Source: DATLYF01 sp035575095 | Lineage (GTDB): Bacteria > Pseudomonadota > Gammaproteobacteria > Competibacterales > Competibacteraceae | Direction of reading: 5' to 3' | Length of the DNA: 34,661 bases | Assembly (NCBI GenBank): GCA_035575095.1 | Contig: DATLYF010000007.1 | Coordinates: forward strand, 1 to 34,661 | Shown: positions 22,559-31,900 of the stretch, piece by piece | How positions within the stretch are numbered: position 1 is the first letter of the stretch | How the letters are laid out: every line of letters begins with the position of its first letter | Program-made: the position numbers and the translations under genes | Notes under the pieces: model-generated | The model's database searches: none | Seen by the model: the letters and a program-made list of their open reading frames with translations, nothing else | Told to the model about the DNA's origin: nothing

Positions 22559-25500
22559 ATGCACATCTCCGAGCTCTGCATCCGTCGACCGATCATGACC
22601 ACGCTGCTCACCCTCAGCGTGGTGCTGGCCGGGGTGCTGGCCTACCGGCAGCTACCCATTGCGGCCCTGCCCAACTTCGACACCCCGACCATCAACGTCT
22701 TCGCCACCCTGCCCGGGGCCAGCCCGGAGACCATGGCCTCTTCGGTGGCGCTGCCCCTGGAGAAGCAGTTCTCCACCATCGCCGGGCTCGTCGCCATCAG
22801 CTCGGTGAGCACCCCGGGCGTCACCTCCATCACCCTGGAGTTCGCGCCTTCCCGCGATATCGACGCCGCCGCCGTGGACGTCCAGGCGGCACTGCTGCGC
22901 GCTTCGCGCATCCTGCCCGATGACATGCCGGCGCCGCCGTCCTACCGCAAGGTCAATCCGGCCGACGCGCCTATCCTGCTGATCGGCATCAACTCGCCGT
23001 CGATGAGCGTGGCGCAGCTCAACGATTACGCCGAGAACGTCATCGCCCCGACCCTCTCCACGCTGGAGGGCGTGGCCCAGGTGGCGGTGTTCGGGCAGAA
23101 GCGCTACGCCGTGCGCATCGCCCTCGACCCCACCAAGCTGGCGGCGCGCGATCTGACCCTGGATGAGGTGGCCCAGGCGATCCGTGCGGCCAATGCCAAC
23201 TCGCCGGTGGGCACCCTCGACGGCGACCGCCAGACGCTGTCCATCGAGGCCAACCGCCAGTTGCGCAACGCCGCCGAGCTGGCGCCGTTGATCATCGCCA
23301 CTCGCAACGGCCAGCCGGTGCGGCTGCGCGATCTGGGACGGGTGGAGGACAGCGTGGAGACGGTCAAGTCCAGCGCCTGGGTCAACGGCGAGCAATCCAT
23401 CGTGCTGGCGGTGATGCGCCAGCCAGGGGCCAACACCGTGGCCACGGTCGATGCCGTGCGCGCCCAGATGCCGCGGCTCATGGCGCAGTTGCCGGCGTCC
23501 ATCGACATCCGTCTGCTCAACGACCGCTCGCTGTCGATCCGCGAGGCGATCCACGACGTGCAGCTCACCCTGGCTCTGACCATCGCCCTGGTGCTGCTAG
23601 TGATCTTTCTGTTCCTGCGCCGGCTGACTGCCACCCTCATCCCCAGCCTGTCGCTGCCGGTGTCGCTGGTGGCGGCGGTGGCGCTGATGCTGCCGCTGGG
23701 CTACAGCCTGGACAACGTCTCGCTGCTCGGCATCACCCTGGCGGTGGGGCTGGTAGTGGACGATGCTATCGTGGTGCTGGAGAACATCGTGCGCTACCTG
23801 GAGAAGGGTCTGCCGCCGCTGCAGGCGGCCATCGTCGGGGCGCGCGAAGTGGGCTTTACCATCGTTTCCATCTCGGTATCGTTGGTGGCGGTGTTCATTC
23901 CCATCTTCTTCATGCCCGGGGTGATCGGTCTGCTGTTTCGGGAGTTCGCTGTGGTGGTGTCGCTGGCGGTGCTGGTTTCGGCGCTGGTGTCGCTGACCCT
24001 GATCCCGATGCTGTGCGCGCGCTTCCTGCAGACCGACGCTCACCACACCGGCCCCCTGGGGCGGCTGCTCGAGCGCGGTTTCGCAGCGTTGCTGCACGGC
24101 TATGCCTGCACCCTGGACTGGGCCTTGCGCCACCGCGCCATCGTCGGCATGGCGACGCTGGCCACCTTCGTCGCCACGGCGGTGCTGTTTGCGCGCATCC
24201 CCAAGGGTTTCTTCCCCGAGGAGGACATCGGGCAGATCGCCGTCAATACCGAGGCCGCCCAGGACATCGCCTATCCGGCCATGCTCGCCTTGCAGCAGCA
24301 GGTGGCCGCCCGCATCCAGGCCAATCCCTATGTGGCCACGGTGGTCTCGCGGGTCAGCGATGAGAACTCGGGGCGCATGTTCCTGACCCTCAAGCCGCGC
24401 GGCGAGCGCCCGGCCCTGGCCGCGGTGCTGGACAGCCTGCGCCGCGATGTGGCCGATGTGGTGGGCATGCGCGTGTTCTTCACCCCGCAGCAGAACCTGC
24501 GCCTAGGCGGACGCATCAGCAAGAGCCGCTATCAGTACGTGTTGCAGAGCGTCGACGGCGATGAGCTGGTGCCCTGGGCCGAACGGCTGCTGGCCGCCAT
24601 GCGCCAGGAGCCGCTGCTGCGCGATGTCACTTCGGATGCCCAGAGCCGCGGCCTGCAGGCGGCCTTGGACATCGACCGCGACAAGGCTGAACTCCTCGGC
24701 GTGGACATGCAGAGCGTGCGCTCTGCCCTGTACAGCGCCTTCGGCCAGCGTCAGGTCAGCACCCTGTACACCGGCAGCGACAGCTATTCGGTCTACATCG
24801 AGCTGGATGCCGCCTACCGCAAGGACGAGGGCGCCTTCGACCAGATCCACGTGCGCAGCCGCGACGGCAAGCTGGTGCCGCTGACCAGCTTCGCTACGGT
24901 GGAGCGCCGCGCCGTGCCGGTGTCGGTCAACCACCAAGGGCAGCTCCAGGCGGTGACCCTGTCCTTCAACCTGGCGCCGGGCGTCGCTCTCGGCCAGGCT
25001 GCCGCGCGCATCGAGGCGCTCGGCCGCGGCATCGGGCTGCCGCCCAGCATCATCACCAACTATGCCGGCGACGCCGCGGTGTTCCAGGACACCCAGCGCG
25101 GCCAGTGGATGCTGCTGGTGCTGGCGGTGGCGGTGATCTACGTGCTGCTCGGGGTGCTCTACGAGAGCTATATCCACCCCATCACCATCCTCGCCGGCAT
25201 TCCCTCGGCGGCGGTAGGCGCGCTGCTGACCCTGGAGCTGGCCGGCATGGAGCTGACCCTGATCGCGACCATCGGCATCCTGATGCTGATCGGCATCGTC
25301 AAGAAGAACGCCATCATGATGATCGACTTCGCCCTGGAGGCGCAGCGCCGCGACGGCCTGGCACCGCCGCAGGCGATCCGCCAGGCCTGTCTGCTGCGCT
25401 TTCGGCCGATCATGATGACCACCCTGGCGGCGCTGATGGGGGCGTTGCCGATCGCCCTGGGGCTGGGGGCCGGCGCCGAGCTGCGCCAGCCGCTGGGTCT

Positions 25501-25660
25501 GGCAGTGGTGGGCGGACTGCTGTTCTCGCAGGTCATCACCCTCTACATCACGCCAGTGCTGTATCTGTTCTTCGAGTGGCTGCGGCCGTCGGCGGCGATC
25601 GCGCCGCAGGCGCAGCCGGGCGCTGCGGCGGCGCTGCCGATGGGGCGGCGCGAAGAATGA
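22559..25660 (+). CDS. RND efflux pump permease, HAE-1/MdtB-like
   Basis: The 1033-aa protein has the full RND plan: one membrane helix at the N-terminus (ISELCIRRPIMTTLLTL), a large periplasmic domain, a central helix bundle, a second periplasmic domain and a final bundle, 12 helices in all. The proton-relay residues are present: Asp401-Asp402 in VVDDAIVVLENI, and Lys916 in IVKKNAIMMIDF, matching Asp407/Asp408 and Lys940 of AcrB. A CAGGAGGGG ribosome site decides the ATG at 22559. Drug-type substrates are likely, since the metal-pump (CusA/CzcA) methionine and acidic motifs are not evident. No link to B12 is clear. Confidence 0.94.
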   Translation: MHISELCIRRPIMTTLLTLSVVLAGVLAYRQLPIAALPNFDTPTINVFATLPGASPETMASSVALPLEKQFSTIAGLVAISSVSTPGVTSITLEFAPSRDIDAAAVDVQAALLRASRILPDDMPAPPSYRKVNPADAPILLIGINSPSMSVAQLNDYAENVIAPTLSTLEGVAQVAVFGQKRYAVRIALDPTKLAARDLTLDEVAQAIRAANANSPVGTLDGDRQTLSIEANRQLRNAAELAPLIIATRNGQPVRLRDLGRVEDSVETVKSSAWVNGEQSIVLAVMRQPGANTVATVDAVRAQMPRLMAQLPASIDIRLLNDRSLSIREAIHDVQLTLALTIALVLLVIFLFLRRLTATLIPSLSLPVSLVAAVALMLPLGYSLDNVSLLGITLAVGLVVDDAIVVLENIVRYLEKGLPPLQAAIVGAREVGFTIVSISVSLVAVFIPIFFMPGVIGLLFREFAVVVSLAVLVSALVSLTLIPMLCARFLQTDAHHTGPLGRLLERGFAALLHGYACTLDWALRHRAIVGMATLATFVATAVLFARIPKGFFPEEDIGQIAVNTEAAQDIAYPAMLALQQQVAARIQANPYVATVVSRVSDENSGRMFLTLKPRGERPALAAVLDSLRRDVADVVGMRVFFTPQQNLRLGGRISKSRYQYVLQSVDGDELVPWAERLLAAMRQEPLLRDVTSDAQSRGLQAALDIDRDKAELLGVDMQSVRSALYSAFGQRQVSTLYTGSDSYSVYIELDAAYRKDEGAFDQIHVRSRDGKLVPLTSFATVERRAVPVSVNHQGQLQAVTLSFNLAPGVALGQAAARIEALGRGIGLPPSIITNYAGDAAVFQDTQRGQWMLLVLAVAVIYVLLGVLYESYIHPITILAGIPSAAVGALLTLELAGMELTLIATIGILMLIGIVKKNAIMMIDFALEAQRRDGLAPPQAIRQACLLRFRPIMMTTLAALMGALPIALGLGAGAELRQPLGLAVVGGLLFSQVITLYITPVLYLFFEWLRPSAAIAPQAQPGAAAALPMGRREE

Positions 25661-25786
25661 TACGCGCGTCCTCGACCCTGGCTGAATCTAGCCGCAGTGA
25701 GGTGGGGCAATCATCCCGCTTGCGGCAATGGCCGCGCGATACGCCTATAGTCATGACAGAGAGGTGTGTGCCCGTGGGAGGTCGCG

Positions 25787-27544
25787 ATGGCCAAGGGCAA
25801 ACCCAAATCGCCCGCCATGGCGGTGACCCGGCTGGCTCTGCTGCGCCGCCTGCTGGGCTCGTTCTGGATCTGGCTGGGGACGGCGATCGTGGCGCTGCTC
25901 GGCTTCTATGCCAGCGGTGTGCGCGACTGGCTGCTGCCTTCACCGCGTGCCGTGGCGTGCGAACTGCGGGAGTGGCTGTTGGCCGAACCCGCTTCCGGCC
26001 GCGGTTTTGCCATCCTCGTCAGCGACCTCGCCCATGACCCCGACGGTCGCCAGAGCGGCCACATCGCCGCTGCCTTGCGGGAGCAGCCCGGCCTGGAAGT
26101 GCTGCGCACCTGCCGCGTGCTGGCCATCGCCCCCTACGGCGACCAGACCCGCGCCCGGGCGGCGGCCGAGGCTCAGGGGCGGCAATGGCTGGAACAGCAA
26201 CGCGCCGACCTGCTGCTGTGGGGCGAGGTGGTGGAGGACAACCGGCAGCTGCGTCTCTGGTTCCTCGACCGGCGCCAGCGGTCGCGGCTGCGGAGCGAGG
26301 CCTACGCGTTGGAGCGTGCCGAGCTGCCCCCCGATTTCTCCCGGGAATTCGCCGAGCAACTGGTCGCCATGGCCCTGCTCAGCCTCAGCCCGGCGGCCGA
26401 GCAAGCGGCCCGCGAGCGCCTTGCGCTGCTGCGCGCGCTGGCGGACAAGCTGCGCCGTCTGCTGGCCCTGCCGCCGCCGGAGCTGACCCCGCAGCAGCGC
26501 GCCGCCCTGCACTACACCTACGCCCTGGCGCAGACCCTGGTCGGCGAGCAGGCCGGCGAAGTCGAACGCTTGCGCCTGGCGCTGGAGGGCTTTGCCGCGG
26601 CGCTCGGCGACTGGCCGCGGCGTCGCTTTCCCGAGCACTGGGCCATGATCCAGAACGGCCGTGGCATCGCCTTGCGCGCCCTGGGCGAGCGCGAGGGCGG
26701 GGCCGAGTACCTGAGCCAGGCGCTGGCCGCCTACGATGCCGCCCTGGCGGTCTACAGCCGCGAGCGCACCCCGCTCGACTGGGCCATGGTGCAGAACAAC
26801 CGCGGCAACGTGCTGCGCCTGCTGGGCGAGCGCGAGCCGGGCAGCGAGCGGCTGGAGCAGGCGGTGGCGGCCTTTCGCGCCGCGCTCACGGCGTACGACC
26901 GGGACGCGCATGCCGCCGACTGGGCCATGGTGCAGACCAACCTGGGCGCCGCTCTGCGCGCCCTGGGCGAGCGTGCGCCGGGCACAGCGCCACTGGAGCA
27001 GGCGGTGGCGGCCTATGGCGAGGCGCTGGCTGCCACCGACCGCGCTCGCAGCCCGCTCGACTGGGCCGCCGCCCAGAACAACCTGGCCAACACGCTGCGC
27101 CTGCTCGGCCAGCGCCAGGGCGATGCCGCCACCCTGCGCCTGGCCCTGGCCGCCTGCCGGGCGGCACTGGAGGAATGGAGCCGCGAGCGGGCGCCGCTCG
27201 ATTGGGCCGCGGCCCAGGCCAATCTGGGCAACATCCTGCGCGCCCTGGCGGTGCAGGAGCAGAACGCGGGTCTGCTGGTGGAGGCCCTGAGCGCCTACCA
27301 GGCGGCGCTGCTAGAGCAGACCCGCGAGCGCGTGCCGCTGGCCTGGGCCATGACTGAGAACGGCCTGGGCAACACCCTGCTGCTGCTCGGCCTGCTGGAG
27401 GATCAGCCGGAACGGCTACACCAGGCGGCGGAAGCCTATCGTGGCGCGCTGAGCGTGTTCTGGTCGCTGGGGGCCGTCCACTACGCCGCCGGGGTGGAGG
27501 ACAACCTGCGCCGGGCCGAGGCGGCGCTGGCGCAGCGTCGTTGA
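25787..27544 (+). CDS. Membrane-anchored TPR-repeat protein
   Basis: The 585-aa protein has a short basic N-terminus and one membrane helix (about residues 26-43). A domain of about 170 residues begins RGFAILVSDL and includes LAIAPYGDQT and ADLLLWGEVVED; it resembles the nucleotide/sugar-binding-like domains often placed before TPR arrays, though I cannot name it. Residues 284-565 are six 47-residue TPR-like repeats of the type DWAMVQNNRGNVLRLLGERE. The ATG at 25787 has GGGAGG upstream; a GTG at 25766 is less likely. TATAGT at 25746-25751 may be its -10 box. Probably a scaffold for protein-protein contacts; the role is unknown. Confidence 0.82.
   Translation: MAKGKPKSPAMAVTRLALLRRLLGSFWIWLGTAIVALLGFYASGVRDWLLPSPRAVACELREWLLAEPASGRGFAILVSDLAHDPDGRQSGHIAAALREQPGLEVLRTCRVLAIAPYGDQTRARAAAEAQGRQWLEQQRADLLLWGEVVEDNRQLRLWFLDRRQRSRLRSEAYALERAELPPDFSREFAEQLVAMALLSLSPAAEQAARERLALLRALADKLRRLLALPPPELTPQQRAALHYTYALAQTLVGEQAGEVERLRLALEGFAAALGDWPRRRFPEHWAMIQNGRGIALRALGEREGGAEYLSQALAAYDAALAVYSRERTPLDWAMVQNNRGNVLRLLGEREPGSERLEQAVAAFRAALTAYDRDAHAADWAMVQTNLGAALRALGERAPGTAPLEQAVAAYGEALAATDRARSPLDWAAAQNNLANTLRLLGQRQGDAATLRLALAACRAALEEWSRERAPLDWAAAQANLGNILRALAVQEQNAGLLVEALSAYQAALLEQTRERVPLAWAMTENGLGNTLLLLGLLEDQPERLHQAAEAYRGALSVFWSLGAVHYAAGVEDNLRRAEAALAQRR
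26636..27481 (+). repeat. Six tandem 141-base units encoding 47-residue TPR-like repeats
   Basis: Units begin at the codons for HWAMIQNG (26636), DWAMVQNN (26777), DWAMVQTN, DWAAAQNN, DWAAAQAN and AWAMTENG (27341), exactly 141 bases apart with no indels. Each has W-A-x-x-Q-N, LGxxLRxLG, a variable 8-residue patch, A-x-x-A-Y-x-x-A-L and R-x-x-x-P-L. The constant spacing suggests recent expansion by unequal crossing-over or strong length constraint. Confidence 0.85.
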
Positions 27545-27557
27545 GCGGTCCCGCCCC

Positions 27558-27586
27558 TTGCCGGCGTGGCCGGCGGCGGTTAGCAT
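27558..27586 (+). promoter_or_regulatory. Predicted promoter of the cobW-cobN unit
   Basis: TTGCCG (27558-27563) and TAGCAT (27581-27586) are separated by 17 bases. The expected start, near 27593, lies just before the riboswitch. Each box matches the consensus at four of six positions, so the call rests mainly on spacing and position. Confidence 0.5.
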
Positions 27587-27601
27587 GCCCAGCATCACGC
27601 C

Positions 27602-27762
27602 CAGGGTGCCCCTCGCCGGGGATAATCGGGAACGCGGTGCGAGACCGCGGCTGCCCCCGCAACTGTGAGCGGCGAGTCCCGTCCGTTATGGCCACCTGAG
27701 TGACGCGCAGGGAAGGTCGGACCGGGATCAAGACCCGCCAGCCAGGATACCGGCCCTGACGT
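27602..27762 (+). promoter_or_regulatory. Cobalamin riboswitch of the cobW-cobN unit
   Basis: The leader contains CAGGGTGCCCC, ATAATCGGGAACGCGGTG, GGCTGCCCCCGCAACTGT, the B12-box-like GCCACCTGAG (27691-27700), GGGAAGGTC and the closing AGACCCGCCAGCCAGGATACCGGCC, all in the standard order. It is divergent in sequence from the riboswitch at 20 kb, so it is not a recent copy. It should repress cobW and cobN when cobalamin is plentiful. Confidence 0.95.
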
Positions 27763-27820
27763 GCCATGACCCAGGTCAGACGGGGTGTGTTGACCGGGCG
27801 GGCGCCAGCGCGCGCCGCAC

Positions 27821-27858
27821 CTTCCCCCGTCGTTTTCTCGTTCCGCCAAGGGGGGAGC
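27821..27858 (+). promoter_or_regulatory. Possible ribosome-site-sequestering stem before cobW
   Basis: TTCCCCC (27822-27828) can pair with GGGGGAG (27851-27857), the ribosome-binding site just before the cobW ATG, over seven base pairs including one G-U. No terminator-like T-run lies between riboswitch and gene, so control is probably at translation. The remaining spacer (27763-27820) is GC-rich without other visible signals. Confidence 0.5.
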
Positions 27859-28911
27859 ATGAACCTCGACAAGATTCCCGCCACCGTGGTCACCGGCTTT
27901 CTCGGCTCGGGCAAGACCACCCTGCTGCGCCACATCCTTGACTCGGCTCGCGGCCGGCGCATCGCCGTCATCGTCAACGAGTTCGGCGAGCTCGGCATCG
28001 ACGGCGAGATCCTCAAGGGCTGTGCCATCGGCTGCTCCGAGGAGGAGGCCGCCGGGCGCGTCTATGAGCTGGCCAACGGCTGCCTGTGCTGCACCGTGCA
28101 GGAGGAGTTCTTCCCGGTGATGCGCGAGCTGGTGGCGCGCCGCGGCGAGCTCGACCACATCCTCATCGAGACCTCCGGCCTAGCCCTGCCCAAGCCCCTG
28201 GTGCAGGCCTTCAACTGGCCGGAGATCAAGTCCGCCTGCACCGTGGATGCAGTCATCACCGTGGTCGACGGCCCGGCGGTGGCGGCCGGGCAGTTTGCCG
28301 CCGACGTCGCTGCCGTAGACGCCCAGCGCCGTGCCGATCCGGAGCTGGACCACGAATCGCCGCTGCACGAGCTGTTCGAGGATCAGCTCATGGCCGCCGA
28401 TCTGGTGATCCTGCACAAGGTGGATGGCATGAGCGCGACGCAGATCGAGCAGGTCAAGGCGCTGATCCGCGCGGAGATTCCGCCCCACGTCAAAATCGTC
28501 GAGGCCAGTCACGGCCGCCTCGAGCTGGACCTGCTGCTGGGCCTGAACAGCGCCTCCGAGGACGGCATCGACGCTCGCCAGGGGCACCACGCGCACGGCC
28601 CGGATGAAGAGCACGACCACGAGGCGTTCGACTCGCTGGTGCTGGAGCTGCCCGAGGCTGCGCCGGAACGGCTGCTGCCGGCGCTCGCCACGCTGGTGGC
28701 CGAGCACACCATCTACCGCGCCAAGGGCTTCGTTGCCGTGCCCGGCAAGCCGATGCGGCTGGTGGTGCAGGGCGTGGGGCAGCGCTTCGAGCACTATTTT
28801 GACCGCCGCTGGCGCGCCGACGAAGAGCGCCGCAGCCGACTGGTGCTGATCGGCCAGGCGCTGGACGCCGAGGTGCTGCAAGGCCGGTTGCTGACGGCGC
28901 TGGCGCTCTGA
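27859..28911 (+). CDS. cobW: CobW-family G3E GTPase, cobalt metallochaperone
   Basis: The 350-aa protein is a COG0523/CobW GTPase that hands metal, here presumably cobalt, to its target. The Walker A GFLGSGKT is at residues 13-20; the metal-binding CXCC motif is Cys75-Leu-Cys77-Cys78 in NGCLCCTV. LIETSGLALPKPL and LHKVD are the further GTPase motifs, and a His-rich loop GHHAHGPDEEHDHE precedes the C-terminal domain. The ATG at 27859 is set by the GGGGGGAG site. Thirteen bases separate its stop from cobN, the usual partner in this order. Confidence 0.96.
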   Translation: MNLDKIPATVVTGFLGSGKTTLLRHILDSARGRRIAVIVNEFGELGIDGEILKGCAIGCSEEEAAGRVYELANGCLCCTVQEEFFPVMRELVARRGELDHILIETSGLALPKPLVQAFNWPEIKSACTVDAVITVVDGPAVAAGQFAADVAAVDAQRRADPELDHESPLHELFEDQLMAADLVILHKVDGMSATQIEQVKALIRAEIPPHVKIVEASHGRLELDLLLGLNSASEDGIDARQGHHAHGPDEEHDHEAFDSLVLELPEAAPERLLPALATLVAEHTIYRAKGFVAVPGKPMRLVVQGVGQRFEHYFDRRWRADEERRSRLVLIGQALDAEVLQGRLLTALAL

Positions 28912-28924
28912 TTGCCGCTGCGCC

Positions 28925-31900
28925 ATGCACCTCCTGCAAACCAAACCGGGCGGTTACAGCGACGAGGCCGGCGTCGTACGCCTGGTGCAGACCCCGGCCG
29001 AGGTGGTCATCCTCTCCGCCGCCGACACCGATCTGGCCCTGCTGGCGGAGAGCTACGCCCGGCTGCCCGCGAACTGGCCGAGCCTACGCCTGGCCAATCT
29101 GCTGCACCTGAAGAGCCACGCCTCGGTGGATCTGTACCTCGACGAAGTGCTGGGCCAGGTCCGTCTGATCGTGGCCAGCGTGCTCGGCGGGGTGGGCTAC
29201 TGGCCGTACGGCGTCGAGCAGCTGGCGCAGCTGGCCCGAGCCCGGTGCATCCCACTCATCCTGGTGCCGGGCGACGACACCTGGGATGCCGAGCTGGCCC
29301 GTCACGGCACCGTGGCCGAGGACGAGGCGCGCCGCGTCTGGCGCTATCTGCGCGAGGGTGGGCCGGCCAACGCCCAGGCCCTGCTCGCCTTTCTCGGCGA
29401 CCGCTTCCTCGGGCAGCCGGCGCCGTGGCGCGAACCGCAGCCGCTGCCGCGGGTGGCGGTCTATCATCCGCGCGCGCCCCTGGCCGATCTGGAGCGCTGG
29501 CAGGCGGACTGGGTGGAGGGCCGGCCCGTGGCCCTGCTGCTGTTCTATCGCGCCCATCTGCAGGCCGGCAACACCGCCGCCTTCGATGTGCTGATCGAGC
29601 GCCTCGCGGCCCACGGCCTCAACCCGCTGCCGCTGGCGGTAGCCTCGCTCAAGGACCCGCTGTGCCTGGCCGTGATCGAGGAGCTGGCCAGCCGCGCCGC
29701 CGTCGCGGTGATCGTCAACACCACCGGCTTTGCCATGGGCGCCACCGAAGCGCCCCTGGCCCGGCCCTTCGCCCGCGACGTGCCGGTGTTGCAGGCTATC
29801 CTCGCCGCCACCAGCGAGGAGGACTGGCGCGCAAGCTCCCAGGGCCTCACCCCGCGCGATCTGGCTATGAACGTCGCCCTGCCCGAGGTCGATGGGCGCA
29901 TCGTCAGCCGCGCCGTCACCTGCAAGGGCCTGATCCGCCGCTGTGAGCGCACCCAGTGCGATGTGGTCGGCTACACGGCGCTGCCCGAGCGCATGGACTT
30001 CGTCGCCGAGCTGGCGCGACGCTGGGCGGAACTGCAGCGCAAGCCCAATGCCGACAAGCGCATCGCCCTGGTGCTGGCTAACTATCCGACCCGCGACGGG
30101 CGTATCGGCAACGGCGTGGGGTTGGATACCCCGGCCTCGGCGCTGAACATCCTGCGGGCCCTGCAGGCGCAGGGCTATGCGGTGGCCGATCTACCGGCGG
30201 ACGGCACGGCGCTGATCCACGCTCTGCTGGGCCAGGTCACCAACGATCCCGACGCCCTGGATCTGCGCCCCTGCGCCCAGAGCCTGCTGCTGGCCGATTA
30301 TCTGGCCTGGTTCGAGACTCTGCCAGCGGCCAACCGCGCGGCCGTGCGCCAGCGCTGGGGCGAGCCTTGGAGCGATCCGATGTTCCGCGACGGCCGGCTC
30401 ATGGTGACCGGGTTGCGCTTCGGTCTGACCTTCATCGGCATCCAACCGGCGCGCGGCTATCACCTCGACCCCGCCGCCTGCTACCACGACCCCGACCTGG
30501 TGCCGCCTCACGGTTATCTGGCGTTTTATTGCTGGTTGCGCACCGTGTACCGGGCCGACGCCGTGGTCCACGTCGGCAAGCACGGCAACCTGGAGTGGCT
30601 GCCCGGCAAGGGCATCGCGCTCAGCGCATCCTGCTGGCCCGATGCCATCCTCGGCCCCCTGCCGCACGTCTACCCGTTCATCGTCAACGACCCCGGTGAG
30701 GGCGCCCAGGCCAAGCGCCGCGCCCAGGCGGTGATCATCGACCACCTCATCCCGCCGCTGACCCGCGCCGAGAGCTACGGCCCGCTGCGCGAGCTGGAAC
30801 GCCTGGCCGACGAGTACTACGAGGCGCTGGGCGTCGATCCCAAGCGGGCGAAGCTGCTGCGCGCCGAGCTCCTGGAGAAGCTGCGCGAGACCCGGCTGGA
30901 GCAGGAGCTGGGCGCCGGCGGCGACGAGGATGCCCTGCTCCGGCGCATGGACGCCTATCTGTGCGAGCTCAAGGAGAGCCAGATCCGCGACGGCCTGCAC
31001 GTGTTCGGCGAATCGCCCGCTGGCCGCTTGCGCGCCGACACCCTGCTGGCCCTGGCGCGGCTGCCGGCCGGCGACGGCAAAGGCGCCAACCGGAGCCTGA
31101 TTCGGGCGCTGGCCGCGGATTTCGGCCTGGATGAGGCGTTCGATCCGCTCGACTGCGACATGGCGGCCACCTGGGACGGACCGCGCCCGGCGGCGTTGCA
31201 GGCTGTCAGTACCGAGCCCTGGCGCACCGCCGGCGATACGCGGGAGCGTCTGGAGCGGTATGCATTGTCGCTGCTCGCTACCCTCGACCAGCCTGCATCC
31301 TCTCTCCCGCACGCCGAAGAGGGCAGGGCGCTGCTTCATACGGAACAGGTCCTTATCCGCATCCGCGAGCGCATCGCCCCCGCCCTCGATGCCTGCGGCG
31401 CCCACGAGATCGGCAATCTGCTCGCCGCCCTGGGCGGGCGCTTCGTCCCCGCCGGCCCCAGCGGCGCCCCCAGCCGCGGCCGGCTGGAAGTGCTGCCGAC
31501 CGGGCGCAACTTCTACTCGGTCGACGTGCGCTCCATCCCCACCCAGACCGCCTGGCGCATCGGTTTCGCCTCGGCTACGGCGCTGATCGAGCGTCACCTG
31601 CAGGAGCACGGCGACTATCCGGCCAGCCTCGGCCTGTCGGTGTGGGGCACGGCCACCATGCGCACCGGCGGCGACGATATCGCCCAGGCCCTGGCCTTGC
31701 TCGGCGTGCGCCCGCTGTGGGAGCCGGGCAGCAACCGCGTCACCGACTTCGAGATCCTGCCCGTCGACGCCCTGGGCCGGCCGCGGGTGGATGTGACCCT
31801 GCGCGTCTCCGGCTTCTTCCGCGACGCTTTCAGTAACGTCATCCGCCTGTTCGACGCCGCCGTGCAGGCGGTAGCCGAGCTGGACGAGACCGAGGCCGAC

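Noticed and set aside
27561..27573. CCGGC-gtg-GCCGG as a terminator of the TPR gene
   Set aside because: Only a short stem, no T-run, and it lies within the likely promoter spacer of the cobW leader.
28912..29946. A 344-residue plus-strand frame over the 5' part of cobN
   Set aside because: Arg/Pro/Gly-rich shadow in another frame of cobN.
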